Notes: generated by a model from the letters alone, not told the origin. 64,000 nt of DNA from Bradyrhizobium sp. WSM3983 (GCF_000473045.1 NZ_AXAY01000037.1:1-64000), one strand, 5' to 3'. Positions 8,743-19,058 are shown, counted from the first letter of the stretch. Numbers and translations: made by a program.

Positions 8743-9138
8743 GGTTTCCGCTCCCTTTACATGGAAATGCGCGACGCGGGTCGCATGCGGCCCGTCGTGG
8801 ACGTCGCAGATTTCGGGTTTGGCTTGATGCCCATCACCGATCGATGTGGGCTCCGATCAAGCAACCTTGGATGAAAGGAGAGAGATGCAGCAATCCCCAT
8901 TTGGGGACAAAAGAATACGGCAAGCTGGTAGACCCAATGACGGCGACAGTCTTCGTCTCAGGCCCGAACGGCTCTCACTCGTTCAATAGAATGAGTCCGT
9001 CAGGTGATGTCGGTGAGTGCGATCGGAGATGTCCCCGACGCTCTCCCGATCGCGTTCGATCATCGTACGCGCGTTCTGTCCGCGAGAGCCGGATGATACT
9101 CGCGTCAATCCAGGATAGGCTCTCGTGACAATCCGCCT
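8743..9138. promoter_or_regulatory. Upstream region of the RTX secretion operon
   Basis: A 396-bp segment without a convincing gene, between the RTX start and the 3' end of the DUF1330 gene. It should hold the RTX operon promoter. Visible structure: a perfect 14-bp palindrome at 8894-8907 and a spaced inverted repeat (cgagagcc at 9083-9090, ggctctcg at 9118-9125) near the DUF1330 stop, which could act as a transcript end. No clear sigma-70 promoter could be fixed by eye. Confidence 0.4.
8894..8907. promoter_or_regulatory. Perfect palindrome, candidate operator upstream of the RTX gene
   Basis: TCCCCATTTGGGGA is a perfect inverted repeat (TCCCCA-TT-TGGGGA) about 150 bp upstream of the RTX start codon. 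It is a plausible binding site for a dimeric regulator such as the LuxR-type protein encoded in the same operon; that link is inference only. Confidence 0.35.
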
Positions 9139-9441
9139 TCAGGGCTGCGGGCCGTCATAGCCCTCGATGATGATGAGGTCGGCGATCGCGTGCGGCTGGC
9201 GCACCTTGATGTTGGCCTGGTATTCCGGCGAGTTGTAGCAAGCGATCGCGGTCTGGTAGTCCGGGAATTCGATCACGACGTTGCGGGTGCGGCTGGCGCC
9301 CTCGACCGTGGTGAACTTGCCGGCGCGGACAACGAAGCGGCCGCCCCATTTCTTGAAGATCGGACCGTTGGCGACCGCGTAGGGCTTGTAGCCCTCGTCA
9401 TTGCTCACGTCGACGCGCCCGATCCAGTAGCCTTTTGCCAT
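9139..9441 (-). CDS. DUF1330 domain-containing protein
   Basis: A 100-residue single-domain protein starting MAKGYWIGRVDVSNDEGYK, the usual opening of DUF1330 (dimeric alpha/beta-barrel, ABM-like fold). The start at 9441 is chosen over a longer in-frame extension because the extension is arginine-rich and lies inside pyrF in another frame. Biochemical role is not established for the family. It begins 25 bp after the pyrF stop on the same strand and is probably co-transcribed with pyrF. Confidence 0.85.
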   Translation of the reverse strand: MAKGYWIGRVDVSNDEGYKPYAVANGPIFKKWGGRFVVRAGKFTTVEGASRTRNVVIEFPDYQTAIACYNSPEYQANIKVRQPHAIADLIIIEGYDGPQP

Positions 9442-9466
9442 TGTTCTTCTCCTTGGTTGTTGTTGA

Positions 9467-10177
9467 TTAGCCGAGCGCCTGCGCGATCTCGGCCTGGATG
9501 GCGTCAGCGATCGCCCTTGGCTCCGTGGCTTCCACCACCGGCCGACCAACGACGAGATAGTCTGCACCGGCGCTGATCGCACGACCAGGCGTCATGATGC
9601 GCTTCTGATCGCCGGTTGCCGAACCCGCCGGGCGAATGCCGGGCGTGACGAGATGCATCTGGTGGCCGACGACCTTGCGCAGGCTCCCGACTTCCTCAGG
9701 CGACGACACGAGGCCGTCGATACCGAGCACCTGCGCCTGCTGTGCGCGCGCTTCGACGAGTTCGGAGACGCCGAGCCGGTAGCCGGCCGCATGCAAATCG
9801 TCCTCGTTGTACGAGGTCAGCACCGTGACCGCGAGGAGCTTCAGCTTCGAGCTGCCGCGGCCTTCGACGGCGCCCTTCATGGTCTGCGGATAGGCGTGCA
9901 CGGTGAGGAAGGTCGCACCCAGCTTCGTGATGCTCTCGACGCCTTGCGTCACGGTGTTGCCGATGTCGTGCAGCTTGAGATCGAGAAAGACCTTCTTGCC
10001 CTTGTCGGCAAGCCTGGCGACCAGCGGCAGTCCGCCGGCATAAGCGAGGCGATAGCCGATCTTGTAGAAAGTGACGCTGTCGCCGAGCCTTGCGATCATC
10101 GCCTCCGCGGCATCGACGCTGGGCAGATCGAGCGCAACGATCAGGCGGTCCTTTGGGGCGATTTCGGTTGGCGTCAT
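9467..10177 (-). CDS. pyrF: Orotidine 5'-phosphate decarboxylase
   Basis: Converts OMP to UMP, the last step of de novo pyrimidine synthesis. The 236-residue TIM-barrel protein begins with the VALDLPS strand (15-20) and has the catalytic FLDLKLHDIGNTV loop, with D66, K68 and D71 as the charged active-site set. The phosphate-binding end (TPGIRPAG, then GADYLVVGRPV) is intact. It lies between the flavin reductase gene (6 bp gap) and the DUF1330 gene on one strand. Confidence 0.96.
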   Translation of the reverse strand: MTPTEIAPKDRLIVALDLPSVDAAEAMIARLGDSVTFYKIGYRLAYAGGLPLVARLADKGKKVFLDLKLHDIGNTVTQGVESITKLGATFLTVHAYPQTMKGAVEGRGSSKLKLLAVTVLTSYNEDDLHAAGYRLGVSELVEARAQQAQVLGIDGLVSSPEEVGSLRKVVGHQMHLVTPGIRPAGSATGDQKRIMTPGRAISAGADYLVVGRPVVEATEPRAIADAIQAEIAQALG

Positions 10178-10183
10178 GTCACC

Positions 10184-10762
10184 TCACATCATGCGTTGGG
10201 AATTGTCGATCAACTGCCGCACCATCTCCTTCATGGCGTCGATATCGCCCTGGTTCTTGAGCCTGTCCATATCGTCATAGGCCTGATCGGCAAAGGCGAG
10301 GGAGAGCTGGCTGGCAATCACATTGGCGTGGCAGGAGGTCAGGATCAGCCGCAACGCCTGCAGCGCGCGGGCGGCGCCGAGCCGGCTCTGCGAAGCACCG
10401 GCGAGCGCGAAGGCGCGGTTGCGGAACACGTCACCGCGCGCCTCGTGCAGCTCATGCACGCGGCTGACCCAGTCGATCGCGTTCTTCAGCAGCGGCGGCA
10501 CCGAGGCGTTGTATTCGGGGGAGACGATCAGCACGCCATGATGCGCGCCGATCATGCGCTTGAGATCGATCGCGTGCTTGGGCACGCCGGATTTGGCCTG
10601 GAGATCGCCATCGTAAATCGGCAGCGGAAAATCGGCGAGCGAGACGCGGGTGACGTCAACGCCGGCCTGGGCGAATTCATACGCCGCGACCGCAGCCAGC
10701 TTCGCGTTGTGCGAGCCGGTGCGCAGCGAGCCGGGAATGACCAGGATTTTCGGGGCTGACAT
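10184..10762 (-). CDS. NADPH-dependent FMN reductase family protein
   Basis: Flavodoxin-like oxidoreductase of 192 residues from the chosen ATG (MSAPKILVIPGSLRTGS). The FMN phosphate loop is PGSLRTGSHN near the N-terminus, and PEYNASVPPLLKNAIDWVSR is the second flavin-binding signature of the ChrR/YieF/azoreductase-like group. A longer reading to 10801 adds 13 residues without a better start. The electron acceptor is unknown; quinone, chromate or azo substrates are all seen in relatives. It ends 6 bp before pyrF on the same strand. Confidence 0.85.
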   Translation of the reverse strand: MSAPKILVIPGSLRTGSHNAKLAAVAAYEFAQAGVDVTRVSLADFPLPIYDGDLQAKSGVPKHAIDLKRMIGAHHGVLIVSPEYNASVPPLLKNAIDWVSRVHELHEARGDVFRNRAFALAGASQSRLGAARALQALRLILTSCHANVIASQLSLAFADQAYDDMDRLKNQGDIDAMKEMVRQLIDNSQRMM

Positions 10763-10819
10763 CCAATCCAATACGTTCGGCGAAACGAGCCCGCCGCGCA
10801 TAAAAGGAAGCCGGCGGAA

Positions 10820-11419
10820 TTAGTCCTTGCGATACACCCAGACGCGGGCCGGCGGAAGGTTCATCCAGATCCGTTCCGAGGCCTCTGTGGACACGCCGGG
10901 CAGCGATTTCGGGATCGGCGGCACCACCGCATAGGTGAACTGGACGAAGGGCGCACCGGGCGCGAGCGCCGTGAAGGCGTCACGAATGAGCCGAAGGCGC
11001 GTCAGCATCGGTTTTGTCACCAGCGGCAGGCCCGAGACCACTGCGGAGGCAGGCGCGCTCAGCACGTTCCAGAGCGTGTCGCGCAGGCGATAGGCATCGC
11101 CCTGCACCACCTTGGCTTGCGGATAGCGGTCGCGCAAAAGCGCACAGAAGCCGGGATTGTATTCGACGAGGACGAGGCGCTTCTGGTCGACGCCGCGCTC
11201 GACCAGCGCCGAGGTGATGGCGCCGGTGCCGGGCCCAAGCTCGACCACCGGAGCATCCGAATCGACGTCGACGTAATGAGCCATGGTTCGGGCGAGCAGC
11301 TTGCCCGACGGCATCACCGCGCCCATGTGGAGGGGCTTTTCGATCCACGACCTGAGAAAGCGCACCTCGTCATCAAGACGGGGCTTCTTCAACGCACGCG
11401 CGGACGACGGCAATGGCAT
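10820..11419 (-). CDS. pmtA: Phospholipid N-methyltransferase, PmtA-like
   Basis: Class I SAM-dependent methyltransferase of 199 residues. The SAM-binding motif VVELGPGTGAIT is at about 58-69; the acidic post-II motif is LVLVEYNPGFCALL and the post-motif segment is VVQGDAY. The N-terminal LRSWIEKPLHMGAVMPSGKLLAR pattern is characteristic of rhizobial PmtA, which methylates phosphatidylethanolamine towards phosphatidylcholine at the membrane surface. Close relatives include KsgA-like methyltransferases, so the substrate is inferred. Bradyrhizobia carry several pmt homologues and this could be any one of them. Confidence 0.75.
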   Translation of the reverse strand: MPLPSSARALKKPRLDDEVRFLRSWIEKPLHMGAVMPSGKLLARTMAHYVDVDSDAPVVELGPGTGAITSALVERGVDQKRLVLVEYNPGFCALLRDRYPQAKVVQGDAYRLRDTLWNVLSAPASAVVSGLPLVTKPMLTRLRLIRDAFTALAPGAPFVQFTYAVVPPIPKSLPGVSTEASERIWMNLPPARVWVYRKD

Positions 11420-11512
11420 GTCTGGACCGGACGGGACGAGACCGCGTGACCGCGGCGTGTCAGAAAATGGTCATAAACAGGTATAGGCCGAAGGCGGCAC
11501 GGTCAAGACGGC

Positions 11513-12646
11513 TCAATTCGCCCGATTACCGAAGAAATCCTTGACCTTGGTGAAGAAGCCTTCGGATTCCGGCTGGGTGTTGCCAGAAGAGAGCTTTTCG
11601 AACTCGGCCAGCAATTCCTGCTGTTTCTTGGTGAGGTTCTGCGGAGTCTCGACCACGACCTGCACGTACATGTCGCCCATCTGACGCGAGCGCAGCACCG
11701 GCATGCCCTTTGATGCAATGCGGAATCGGCGGGCAGACTGGGTTCCGGCAGGGACCTTCACCTTGGCCTTGCCCTTGTCGATGGTCGGCACCTCGAATTC
11801 GCCGCCGAGCGCCGCGGTCACCATCGAGATCGGCACGCGGCAATGCAAATCGGCGCCGTCGCGCTGGAAGAACTGGTGCTGGGCCAGCGACAGGAAGATG
11901 TAGAGGTCGCCGGGCGGGCCGCCGCGGACGCCGGCTTCGCCTTCGCCGGCGAGCCTGATCCTGGTGCCGTCCTCGACGCCCTGGGGAATGTTGACCGACA
12001 GATTCCGCTCGCGGGTGACGCGACCCTGGCCCGAGCAGGACGGGCAGGCGTCCTCGATCATCTGGCCGCGGCCCTGGCAGCCGGGGCAGGTGCGCTCGAG
12101 GGTGAAGAAGCCCTGCGACTGCCGTACGCGGCCGGCGCCGCCGCAGGTCGAGCAGGTCTTGGGCTTGGTGCCGGCCTTGGCGCCGATGCCCGAACAGGCC
12201 TCGCAGGTGACCGAGACCGGAATCTCGATCTGCGCGGTCTTGCCGCCGAAGGCTTCCTCGAGAGTGATTTCCATGTTGTAGCGCAGATCGGCGCCACGCT
12301 CGCGGCCGCCGCGGCCGCGCTGTCCGGCCATGCCGAACAGATCTTCGAAAATGTCGGAGAAGGAGGAGGCGAAGCCCGCGCCGAAACCGGCGCCGCCGCC
12401 GGGACCGCCTTGCTCGAAGGCGGCATGGCCGAAGCGGTCATAGGCCGCGCGCTTGTCCTTGTCTTTCAGGACCTCGTAGGCCTCGTTAATTTCCTTGAAC
12501 TTGACCTCACTGGTGTTGTCCCCGGGATTGCGGTCGGGGTGAAACTTCATCGCCAGCTTGCGGAACGACGACTTCAGGACGGATTCGTCAGCGTCGCGTT
12601 CGACTTCGAGGGTTTCGTAATAGCAGCGCTTGGTGGACGTGGACAT
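11513..12646 (-). CDS. dnaJ: Chaperone DnaJ (Hsp40)
   Basis: Co-chaperone that delivers unfolded proteins to DnaK and stimulates its ATPase. The 377-residue protein has the J domain with H36-P37-D38, a Gly/Phe-rich linker (GGPGGGAGFGAGF), four CxxCxGxG zinc motifs (CEACSGIG, CSTCGGAG, CPGCQGRG, CPSCSGQG) and the C-terminal peptide-binding barrels. It is a full-length type I DnaJ. It lies downstream of dnaK on the same strand with a 245-bp gap that contains a GC-rich hairpin. Confidence 0.97.
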   Translation of the reverse strand: MSTSTKRCYYETLEVERDADESVLKSSFRKLAMKFHPDRNPGDNTSEVKFKEINEAYEVLKDKDKRAAYDRFGHAAFEQGGPGGGAGFGAGFASSFSDIFEDLFGMAGQRGRGGRERGADLRYNMEITLEEAFGGKTAQIEIPVSVTCEACSGIGAKAGTKPKTCSTCGGAGRVRQSQGFFTLERTCPGCQGRGQMIEDACPSCSGQGRVTRERNLSVNIPQGVEDGTRIRLAGEGEAGVRGGPPGDLYIFLSLAQHQFFQRDGADLHCRVPISMVTAALGGEFEVPTIDKGKAKVKVPAGTQSARRFRIASKGMPVLRSRQMGDMYVQVVVETPQNLTKKQQELLAEFEKLSSGNTQPESEGFFTKVKDFFGNRAN

Positions 12647-12891
12647 GTCGGACTCGGTCTATCCAATCGCGATTTCAAGTCGGAGCGAAACAACGTCGCC
12701 ACGCGACGATATAGGCAGCCTTCCGCGTTACGGCAGAGGGCCGCATGGCAGCGTTGAGCATAGCTATAGGGAATTGATCGATCGTAACGGGCAAACCGCC
12801 CGTCGAGCCCGACACGAAAGCCTCCCCCCTGAGGGGAGAGGCCGACTGAGCGTGTGGGGTCCAAGCCGTCCGCATCATACCCTCTCGGGGC
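12647..12891. other. dnaK-dnaJ intergenic segment with GC-rich hairpin
   Basis: This 245-bp non-coding gap holds the inverted pair cctcccccct / aggggagagg at about 12820-12842, related in composition to the GC-rich repeat family A. It also holds an AT-richer stretch near 12760-12790. It may control the dnaK to dnaJ ratio by partial termination. No separate RpoH-type promoter with N17 spacing was found for dnaJ. Confidence 0.4.
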
Positions 12892-14793
<1,902 letters not shown>

Positions 14794-15189
14794 GGTCCTG
14801 ATATCCTTGTTTTTGCGGCAGGTCGGCTGGGCCCAGAAGGCACCCGAACCGAACCCCCTAAGATCAAACATCCGCGATATTGCGATGATTGACGCTCATA
14901 TAGGAGGGGGGGAGGGGCCCGCAAGGACCGAACGCAAGTTTCGGCCGTGAAAACATTGGGTTTTGGAAGATCATATCCGGACTTCACCGCACTTGCGGGT
15001 GAGGATTTATTAATAGGTTCAGGTCTCAGCCGGCCCCGCCGCCATGATCGGCCCGGCCCTGTTACCGGCGGACCAAACCCGCTAAAAGGCGCACCGGCCG
15101 GACAGCCTCGTCATGGGACTGCCTCGCGCGACAAAGCGGCCCAATCGCCGACCATTGAACGGCCTCAATGTGAACCAATCAGAGTGCCC
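14794..15189. promoter_or_regulatory. Divergent intergenic region dnaK / secreted protein gene
   Basis: A 396-bp region with the dnaK heat-shock promoter on its left side. The right side (about 14945-15030) is AT-richer (aaaacattgggttttggaag, ttattaatagg) and probably carries the promoter for the plus-strand gene at 15190. A longer in-frame reading of that gene from 14947 is not favoured because it precedes a clear signal peptide. Confidence 0.45.
14898..14925 (-). promoter_or_regulatory. RpoH (sigma-32) heat-shock promoter of dnaKJ
   Basis: On the minus strand, CTTG (14925-14922) is followed by exactly 17 nt and then CCTATAT (14904-14898). This fits the CTTG-N17-CYTAT-T consensus reported for Bradyrhizobium japonicum RpoH promoters with no mismatch. 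Transcription would start near 14890 and leave a leader of about 95 nt before dnaK. The spacer is unusually C-rich. Confidence 0.8.
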
Positions 15190-16128
15190 ATGAAGCTGAC
15201 CCGCCCGCTCGCCGCGCTCGCCCTCCTCGTTGCCTCGGCACTTCCGGCGTTTGCCGCCGATGCCGTCTACCCGCCCGGCTTGCGCCTCGGCATGGTGCCG
15301 CTGGTCGGGCTGAACACGGCCAAATCCTTTCCGGGCTTCGAGAGCGAGGACGGCAGCGTCAAGGTGCTGATCACCGAGCTGCCGCTGGCGGCCTATGGCG
15401 AAGTCGTGGGCGCCTTCAACGCCAATCCGGCCGGCAGTAACGGCGTCAAGCCGGACAAGATCGAGACACCCGCGGGACTAGCCTATTTCACCACCGAGAG
15501 CGGCAAGGCCGGCACCACGCTGGTGAAGCGCTATTCGATGATCGTGCCGGGCGCCGGATTCTCCGGCTATGTCGCGGTGCAGGTCCCCGAGAACGCGTCG
15601 AAGATCTATACCGACGAGGCGGTGCGGCAGATGTTTGCGACTGCCGTAACCCGCAAGGAGGTGTCGGCTGACGAGCAGATCGGGCTGTTGCCGTTCAAGA
15701 TTACCGATCTCGCCGGCTTCAAGGACGTCCGCACGCTGGTGCCGGGTTCGAGCATCATCCTGGCCGACGGCAACGAGAGCGCAGGCTATGAATCGAAGCC
15801 GTTCTTGATCCTCGGCCTGATCGGCGCCACCCCGCAGCAGGCCGACGACCGCGCCCGCTTCGCCCAGGAAGCCGCGCTCCAGATCCCCGGCGTGCGCGAG
15901 TCGCGCGTTACCATGTCCGAGCCGATCCGCATCAACGGCCAGCCGGGCTTTGAGACCCGGATCGACGGCGTCAGCGGCAAGGACAAGACCCCGGTGACGG
16001 TGGTGCAGTGGATCCGCTTCGGCGGCGGCACCTCGCTGCGCATCATCGCCAGCGCCCCGCGCGACCAGTGGTCGGACGCCTTCCCCCGCTTCCGCGCCGT
16101 TCGCGACGGCATCCAGCCCAAGGGCTAG
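15190..16128 (+). CDS. Hypothetical periplasmic protein with signal peptide
   Basis: A 312-residue protein I cannot assign to a named family. The chosen start gives a clean Sec signal peptide (MKLTRPLAALALLVASALPAFAA) cut near residue 23. The mature part has alternating beta-like segments, no cysteine cluster and no catalytic motif I recognise. Phrases such as SKIYTDEAVRQMFATAVTRKEV and VVQWIRFGGGTSLRIIASAP suggest a soluble alpha/beta protein, possibly a duplicated fold. Similar exported proteins next to dnaK are common in Bradyrhizobium by recall. It faces away from dnaK and is followed by a GC-rich palindromic repeat. Confidence 0.75.
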   Translation: MKLTRPLAALALLVASALPAFAADAVYPPGLRLGMVPLVGLNTAKSFPGFESEDGSVKVLITELPLAAYGEVVGAFNANPAGSNGVKPDKIETPAGLAYFTTESGKAGTTLVKRYSMIVPGAGFSGYVAVQVPENASKIYTDEAVRQMFATAVTRKEVSADEQIGLLPFKITDLAGFKDVRTLVPGSSIILADGNESAGYESKPFLILGLIGATPQQADDRARFAQEAALQIPGVRESRVTMSEPIRINGQPGFETRIDGVSGKDKTPVTVVQWIRFGGGTSLRIIASAPRDQWSDAFPRFRAVRDGIQPKG

Positions 16129-16149
16129 CTGCCTCCGCAAGGAGGCTGC

Positions 16150-16272
16150 GCTCCCTCCCCCGCTTGCGGGGGAGGGCTGGGGAGAGGGTTGTCTCAACAA
16201 CCGAGAACCCCCAAGAGGAGAAAGCCCTCACCCGGCGCTTCGCGCCGACCTCTCCCGCAAGCGGGAGAGGTG
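16150..16272. repeat. GC-rich palindromic repeat, family A copy 1
   Basis: The outer arms cccgcttgcggg and cccgcaagcggg pair as an inverted repeat. Between them lie ggctggggagaggg, gaacccccaagagga and ccctcacccggcgcttcgcg. Almost the same roughly 122-bp unit appears at 21751-21872 and 47756-47880. It lies between convergent-free plus-strand genes and could form a long hairpin in RNA. Confidence 0.85.
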
Positions 16273-16392
16273 CACCGAGCCCGCGGCTCAAGCTCGAATA
16301 CTCGCCAGAGCCGACTGCTTTTTCAGGCTTTTGTTCGTACACGAACGGAACTAGGCTTCCCTCCATTGAATCATCCTGGAGGGAGGCGGACG

Positions 16393-17115
16393 ATGCTTGA
16401 TCGACGACAAATCTTGGTGGCGCTGGGGACGACGGCGCTCGCGAGTCTCGCTCCAACCACGCTGTTCGCTGCGGCCACGATCAAGCCGGATGATGCATCC
16501 GCGCTACTCGTGATCGACGTGCAGAACTGCTTCCTGCCGGGCGGCAGCTTGGCCGTGAAGGAAGGCGAGCAGGTCGTGCCCGTCATCAATAAAATGGCGA
16601 AAGCGTTCTCGAACGTGGTGATGACGCAGGACTGGCACACGCCGGGTCATGTCTCGTTCGCTTCAGTCCATTCCGGCAAGAAGCCGTTCGAGACCATCGA
16701 CCTGCCCTACGGCAAACAGGTGCTGTGGCCCGACCATTGCGTGCAGGGCACCGACGGCGCATCGCTGTCGAAGGACCTTTCGATACCGCAGGCCGAGCTC
16801 ATCATCCGCAAGGGTTTTCACAAGGACGTCGACAGCTATTCGGCGTTCCTCGAAGCCGACGGCAAGACCTCGACCGGACTTGCCGGCTATCTCAAGGGGC
16901 GCAAGATCAAGCGCGTCTTCGTTGCGGGTCTCGCGACGGATTTCTGCGTCGCCTGGACCGCGCTCGATGCACGCAAGGCGGGCTTCGAGGTCTATGTCGT
17001 GGAAGACGCCTGCCGCGGCATCGACAATCAGGGCTCGCTCGCCAAGGCCTGGGCCGACATGGCCAAGGCCGGTGTGAAGCGGATTCAGTCTGCGGATATC
17101 GCGGTCAGCGCGTAA
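16393..17115 (+). CDS. Exported nicotinamidase/isochorismatase-like hydrolase
   Basis: A 240-residue cysteine hydrolase of the isochorismatase superfamily, closest to nicotinamidase PncA, which turns nicotinamide into nicotinate. The catalytic Asp is in LLVIDVQNCFLPGGSL, metal-ligand histidines are in QDWHTPGHVSF, and the nucleophilic Cys is in GLATDFCVAWTALDA. Unusually for a cytosolic NAD-salvage enzyme, it carries an N-terminal leader with a twin arginine (DRRQILVALGTTALASLAP) and an alanine-rich end near residue 32, indicating Tat-type export. The start has a GGAGG-like site upstream. Substrate is inferred from the family. Confidence 0.85.
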   Translation: MLDRRQILVALGTTALASLAPTTLFAAATIKPDDASALLVIDVQNCFLPGGSLAVKEGEQVVPVINKMAKAFSNVVMTQDWHTPGHVSFASVHSGKKPFETIDLPYGKQVLWPDHCVQGTDGASLSKDLSIPQAELIIRKGFHKDVDSYSAFLEADGKTSTGLAGYLKGRKIKRVFVAGLATDFCVAWTALDARKAGFEVYVVEDACRGIDNQGSLAKAWADMAKAGVKRIQSADIAVSA

Positions 17116-17134
17116 GGCGCGCGCTTCTGCCAAA

Positions 17135-17248
17135 CCTCATCCTGAGGAGCGCGCTTCTTAGCGCGCGTCTCGGAAGGATAGAGGCCCCGCTGCCGCAGCT
17201 CGGCCTGCATGGTTCGAGACGGCGCTTCGCGCCTCCTCACCATGAGGG
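17135..17248. repeat. Palindromic intergenic repeat, family D
   Basis: A 114-bp element with terminal inverted ends (cctcatcctgaggagcgc on the left, gcctcctcaccatgaggg on the right) and inner arms around gtctcggaaggatagaggcc and ggcctgcatggttcgagacg. This sequence type is very frequent between genes in Bradyrhizobium by recall. It lies between the convergent nicotinamidase and grpE genes and may serve as a bidirectional terminator. Confidence 0.75.
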
Positions 17249-17265
17249 TTGAGAGCTGACGCCGC

Positions 17266-17871
17266 TCAGTTCGCTTCGTTGTTATTCGCGGCAGGCGCGG
17301 GCTTTGCGCCGCCCTTGGCAACGCCAACCAGCGCCGGACGCAGCACGCGCTCGCCGATGGTATAGCCGGCCTGCATCACCTGCACGACGGTGCCTGCGGG
17401 CACCGACGCATCCGGCACCTCGTACATCGCCTGCTGGAAGTTCGGATCGAACTTCTGGCCCTGCGGATCGAACTTCTTCACGCCGTGCTTTTCCAGCGCG
17501 TTGAGCAGTGAGCGCTCGGTGAGCTCGACGCCCTCGATCAGCGATGTCAGGCCGGGATCGGCCGCGGCACGCGCTTCGGCCGGAACGGCATCGAGCGCAC
17601 GCTGGAGGTTGTCGGCGATGTCGAGCACGTCGCGGGCAAAGCCGGTGACGCCGTAGAGCTTGGAGTCCGCGACCTCCTTGGCGGTGCGCTTGCGCAGATT
17701 TTCCATCTCGGCCAGCGTCCGCAGCATGCGGTCGCGCGCCTCGGCGGCTTCCTTCTGCAGCAATTCCACCGAATCGGGCTCGGGGTCATCGGGCATGATG
17801 TAGGGTTTCGACACCACGGGCTCGCCGGTCGCAGCACTCGTGTCTTCGGGTTGCCGGTCTCGATCGGTCAT
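17266..17871 (-). CDS. grpE: Nucleotide exchange factor GrpE
   Basis: Releases ADP from DnaK to reset the chaperone cycle. The 201-residue protein has an acidic, disordered N-terminus, a long helix (EAAEARDRMLRTLAEMENLRKRTAKEV) and the C-terminal beta domain (KFDPNFQQAMYEVPD, then GYTIGERVLRPALVGVAKG). The start at MTDRDRQPEDTSAATG is preferred; a longer in-frame reading runs back to the hrcA end. It lies immediately downstream of hrcA, the usual alphaproteobacterial hrcA-grpE pair. Confidence 0.96.
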   Translation of the reverse strand: MTDRDRQPEDTSAATGEPVVSKPYIMPDDPEPDSVELLQKEAAEARDRMLRTLAEMENLRKRTAKEVADSKLYGVTGFARDVLDIADNLQRALDAVPAEARAAADPGLTSLIEGVELTERSLLNALEKHGVKKFDPQGQKFDPNFQQAMYEVPDASVPAGTVVQVMQAGYTIGERVLRPALVGVAKGGAKPAPAANNNEAN

Positions 17872-17957
17872 CGGCTCTCTTTTCGAACTGGTCTTAGGGA
17901 TTTTGCTGGCCCGGATATCGTGCTTCGGGCGCTGAAAATCAAGCGCCCGTGATCGGC

Positions 17958-19058
17958 TCAAATGTCGGTCAGCCCCCCAAGGAGCCGACTGACGATGCGG
18001 GCGGCGTAGTCTACGGTCGGGATGACGCGGGCATAATTCAGCCGCGTCGGCCCGATCACGCCCAAAACCCCGACGATATGGCCGGCGGCATCCCGATAGG
18101 GCGAGATGATGGTGGAGGAGCCGGACAGCGAAAACAGCTTGTTCTCGCTGCCGATGAAAATCCGCACTCCTTCGGCGGTTTCTGCGCGCCCCAACAGGTC
18201 GATCACGCCACGCTTGGTCTCGAGATCCTCGAATAGCAGGCGCACGCGCTCGAGATCCTCCAGCGCGTGCAGATCTTCCAGCAGATTGGCGTGACCGCGG
18301 ACGATGAGCTGGCGGTCATCGTTCTCGCCGCCCGACCAGCTCGCAATCCCGGCGGAGATGACCTTCTGCGTCAATTGATCGAGCTCGGCACGGGCTTCTC
18401 CGAGCGCGGTTTCCAGCTCGAGCCGCGCCTCGGCCAGCGTCCGGCCGCGAATCCGCGCATTGAGGAAATTGCCGGCCTCGGTAATGGCCGAGGAGGGAAC
18501 TCCCGGCGGCAATGCCAGCACGCGGTTTTCAACCTGACCGTCCTCGCCGACCAGGATCACCAGCGCCTTCTCGGGTTCCAGCCGGACGAATTCGATATGT
18601 TTCAGCCGCGCATTGGATTTTGGCGTCAGCACCACCGCAGCGGCGCGGGTCAGACCGGAGAGCCGGGTCAGGGCCTGATCCAGCGCGGCCTCGACCGACT
18701 GCACCTGACCGACGGACGTAAGCTGGCTCTGGATCGACTGCCGCTCGGCGTCGTTGAGGTCCCCGACCTGCATCAGGGCGTCGACGAAGAAGCGCAGGCC
18801 GAGTTCCGTCGGCAGCCGGCCCGCGGAGGTGTGCGGAGCGTAGATCAGGCCGAGCTGTTCCAGATCGGCCATGACATTGCGCACCGAGGCCGGCGACAGC
18901 GGCATCGCGATCAGGCGCGAGATGTTGCGCGAGCCTACAGGCTCACCGGTCGCGAGGTAACTTTCGACAATTTGACGAAAGATGTCGCGGGAACGCTCGT
19001 TGAGCTGGGCGAGGCCTGCGCGCGGCGCGATCAGATGGATCGGATCGTGATGGGCCAC
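17958..19058 (-). CDS. hrcA: Heat-inducible transcription repressor HrcA
   Basis: Repressor that binds CIRCE elements, classically upstream of groESL. The 366-residue protein has an N-terminal winged helix (SRDIFRQIVESYLATGEPVGSRNISR, then LSPASVRNVMADLEQLGLI) and the GAF-like HrcA domain ending VGVLGVIGPTRLNYARVIPTVDYAARIVSRLL. No CIRCE inverted repeat was found in its own upstream region, so its target in this genome probably lies elsewhere. It diverges from rph and precedes grpE. Confidence 0.96.
   Translation of the reverse strand: MAHHDPIHLIAPRAGLAQLNERSRDIFRQIVESYLATGEPVGSRNISRLIAMPLSPASVRNVMADLEQLGLIYAPHTSAGRLPTELGLRFFVDALMQVGDLNDAERQSIQSQLTSVGQVQSVEAALDQALTRLSGLTRAAAVVLTPKSNARLKHIEFVRLEPEKALVILVGEDGQVENRVLALPPGVPSSAITEAGNFLNARIRGRTLAEARLELETALGEARAELDQLTQKVISAGIASWSGGENDDRQLIVRGHANLLEDLHALEDLERVRLLFEDLETKRGVIDLLGRAETAEGVRIFIGSENKLFSLSGSSTIISPYRDAAGHIVGVLGVIGPTRLNYARVIPTVDYAARIVSRLLGGLTDI

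Noticed and set aside
7624..8874. Long plus-strand ORF (416 aa) and related ORFs opposite the RTX gene
   Set aside because: They come from the 27-bp repeat of the RTX coding sequence read on the other strand; the Val/Ala/Ile-rich products have no family signal.
8736..9128. 130-aa plus-strand ORF in the RTX upstream region
   Set aside because: Arg/Ser-rich, no homologous pattern, and it overlaps the RTX gene start; likely chance ORF.
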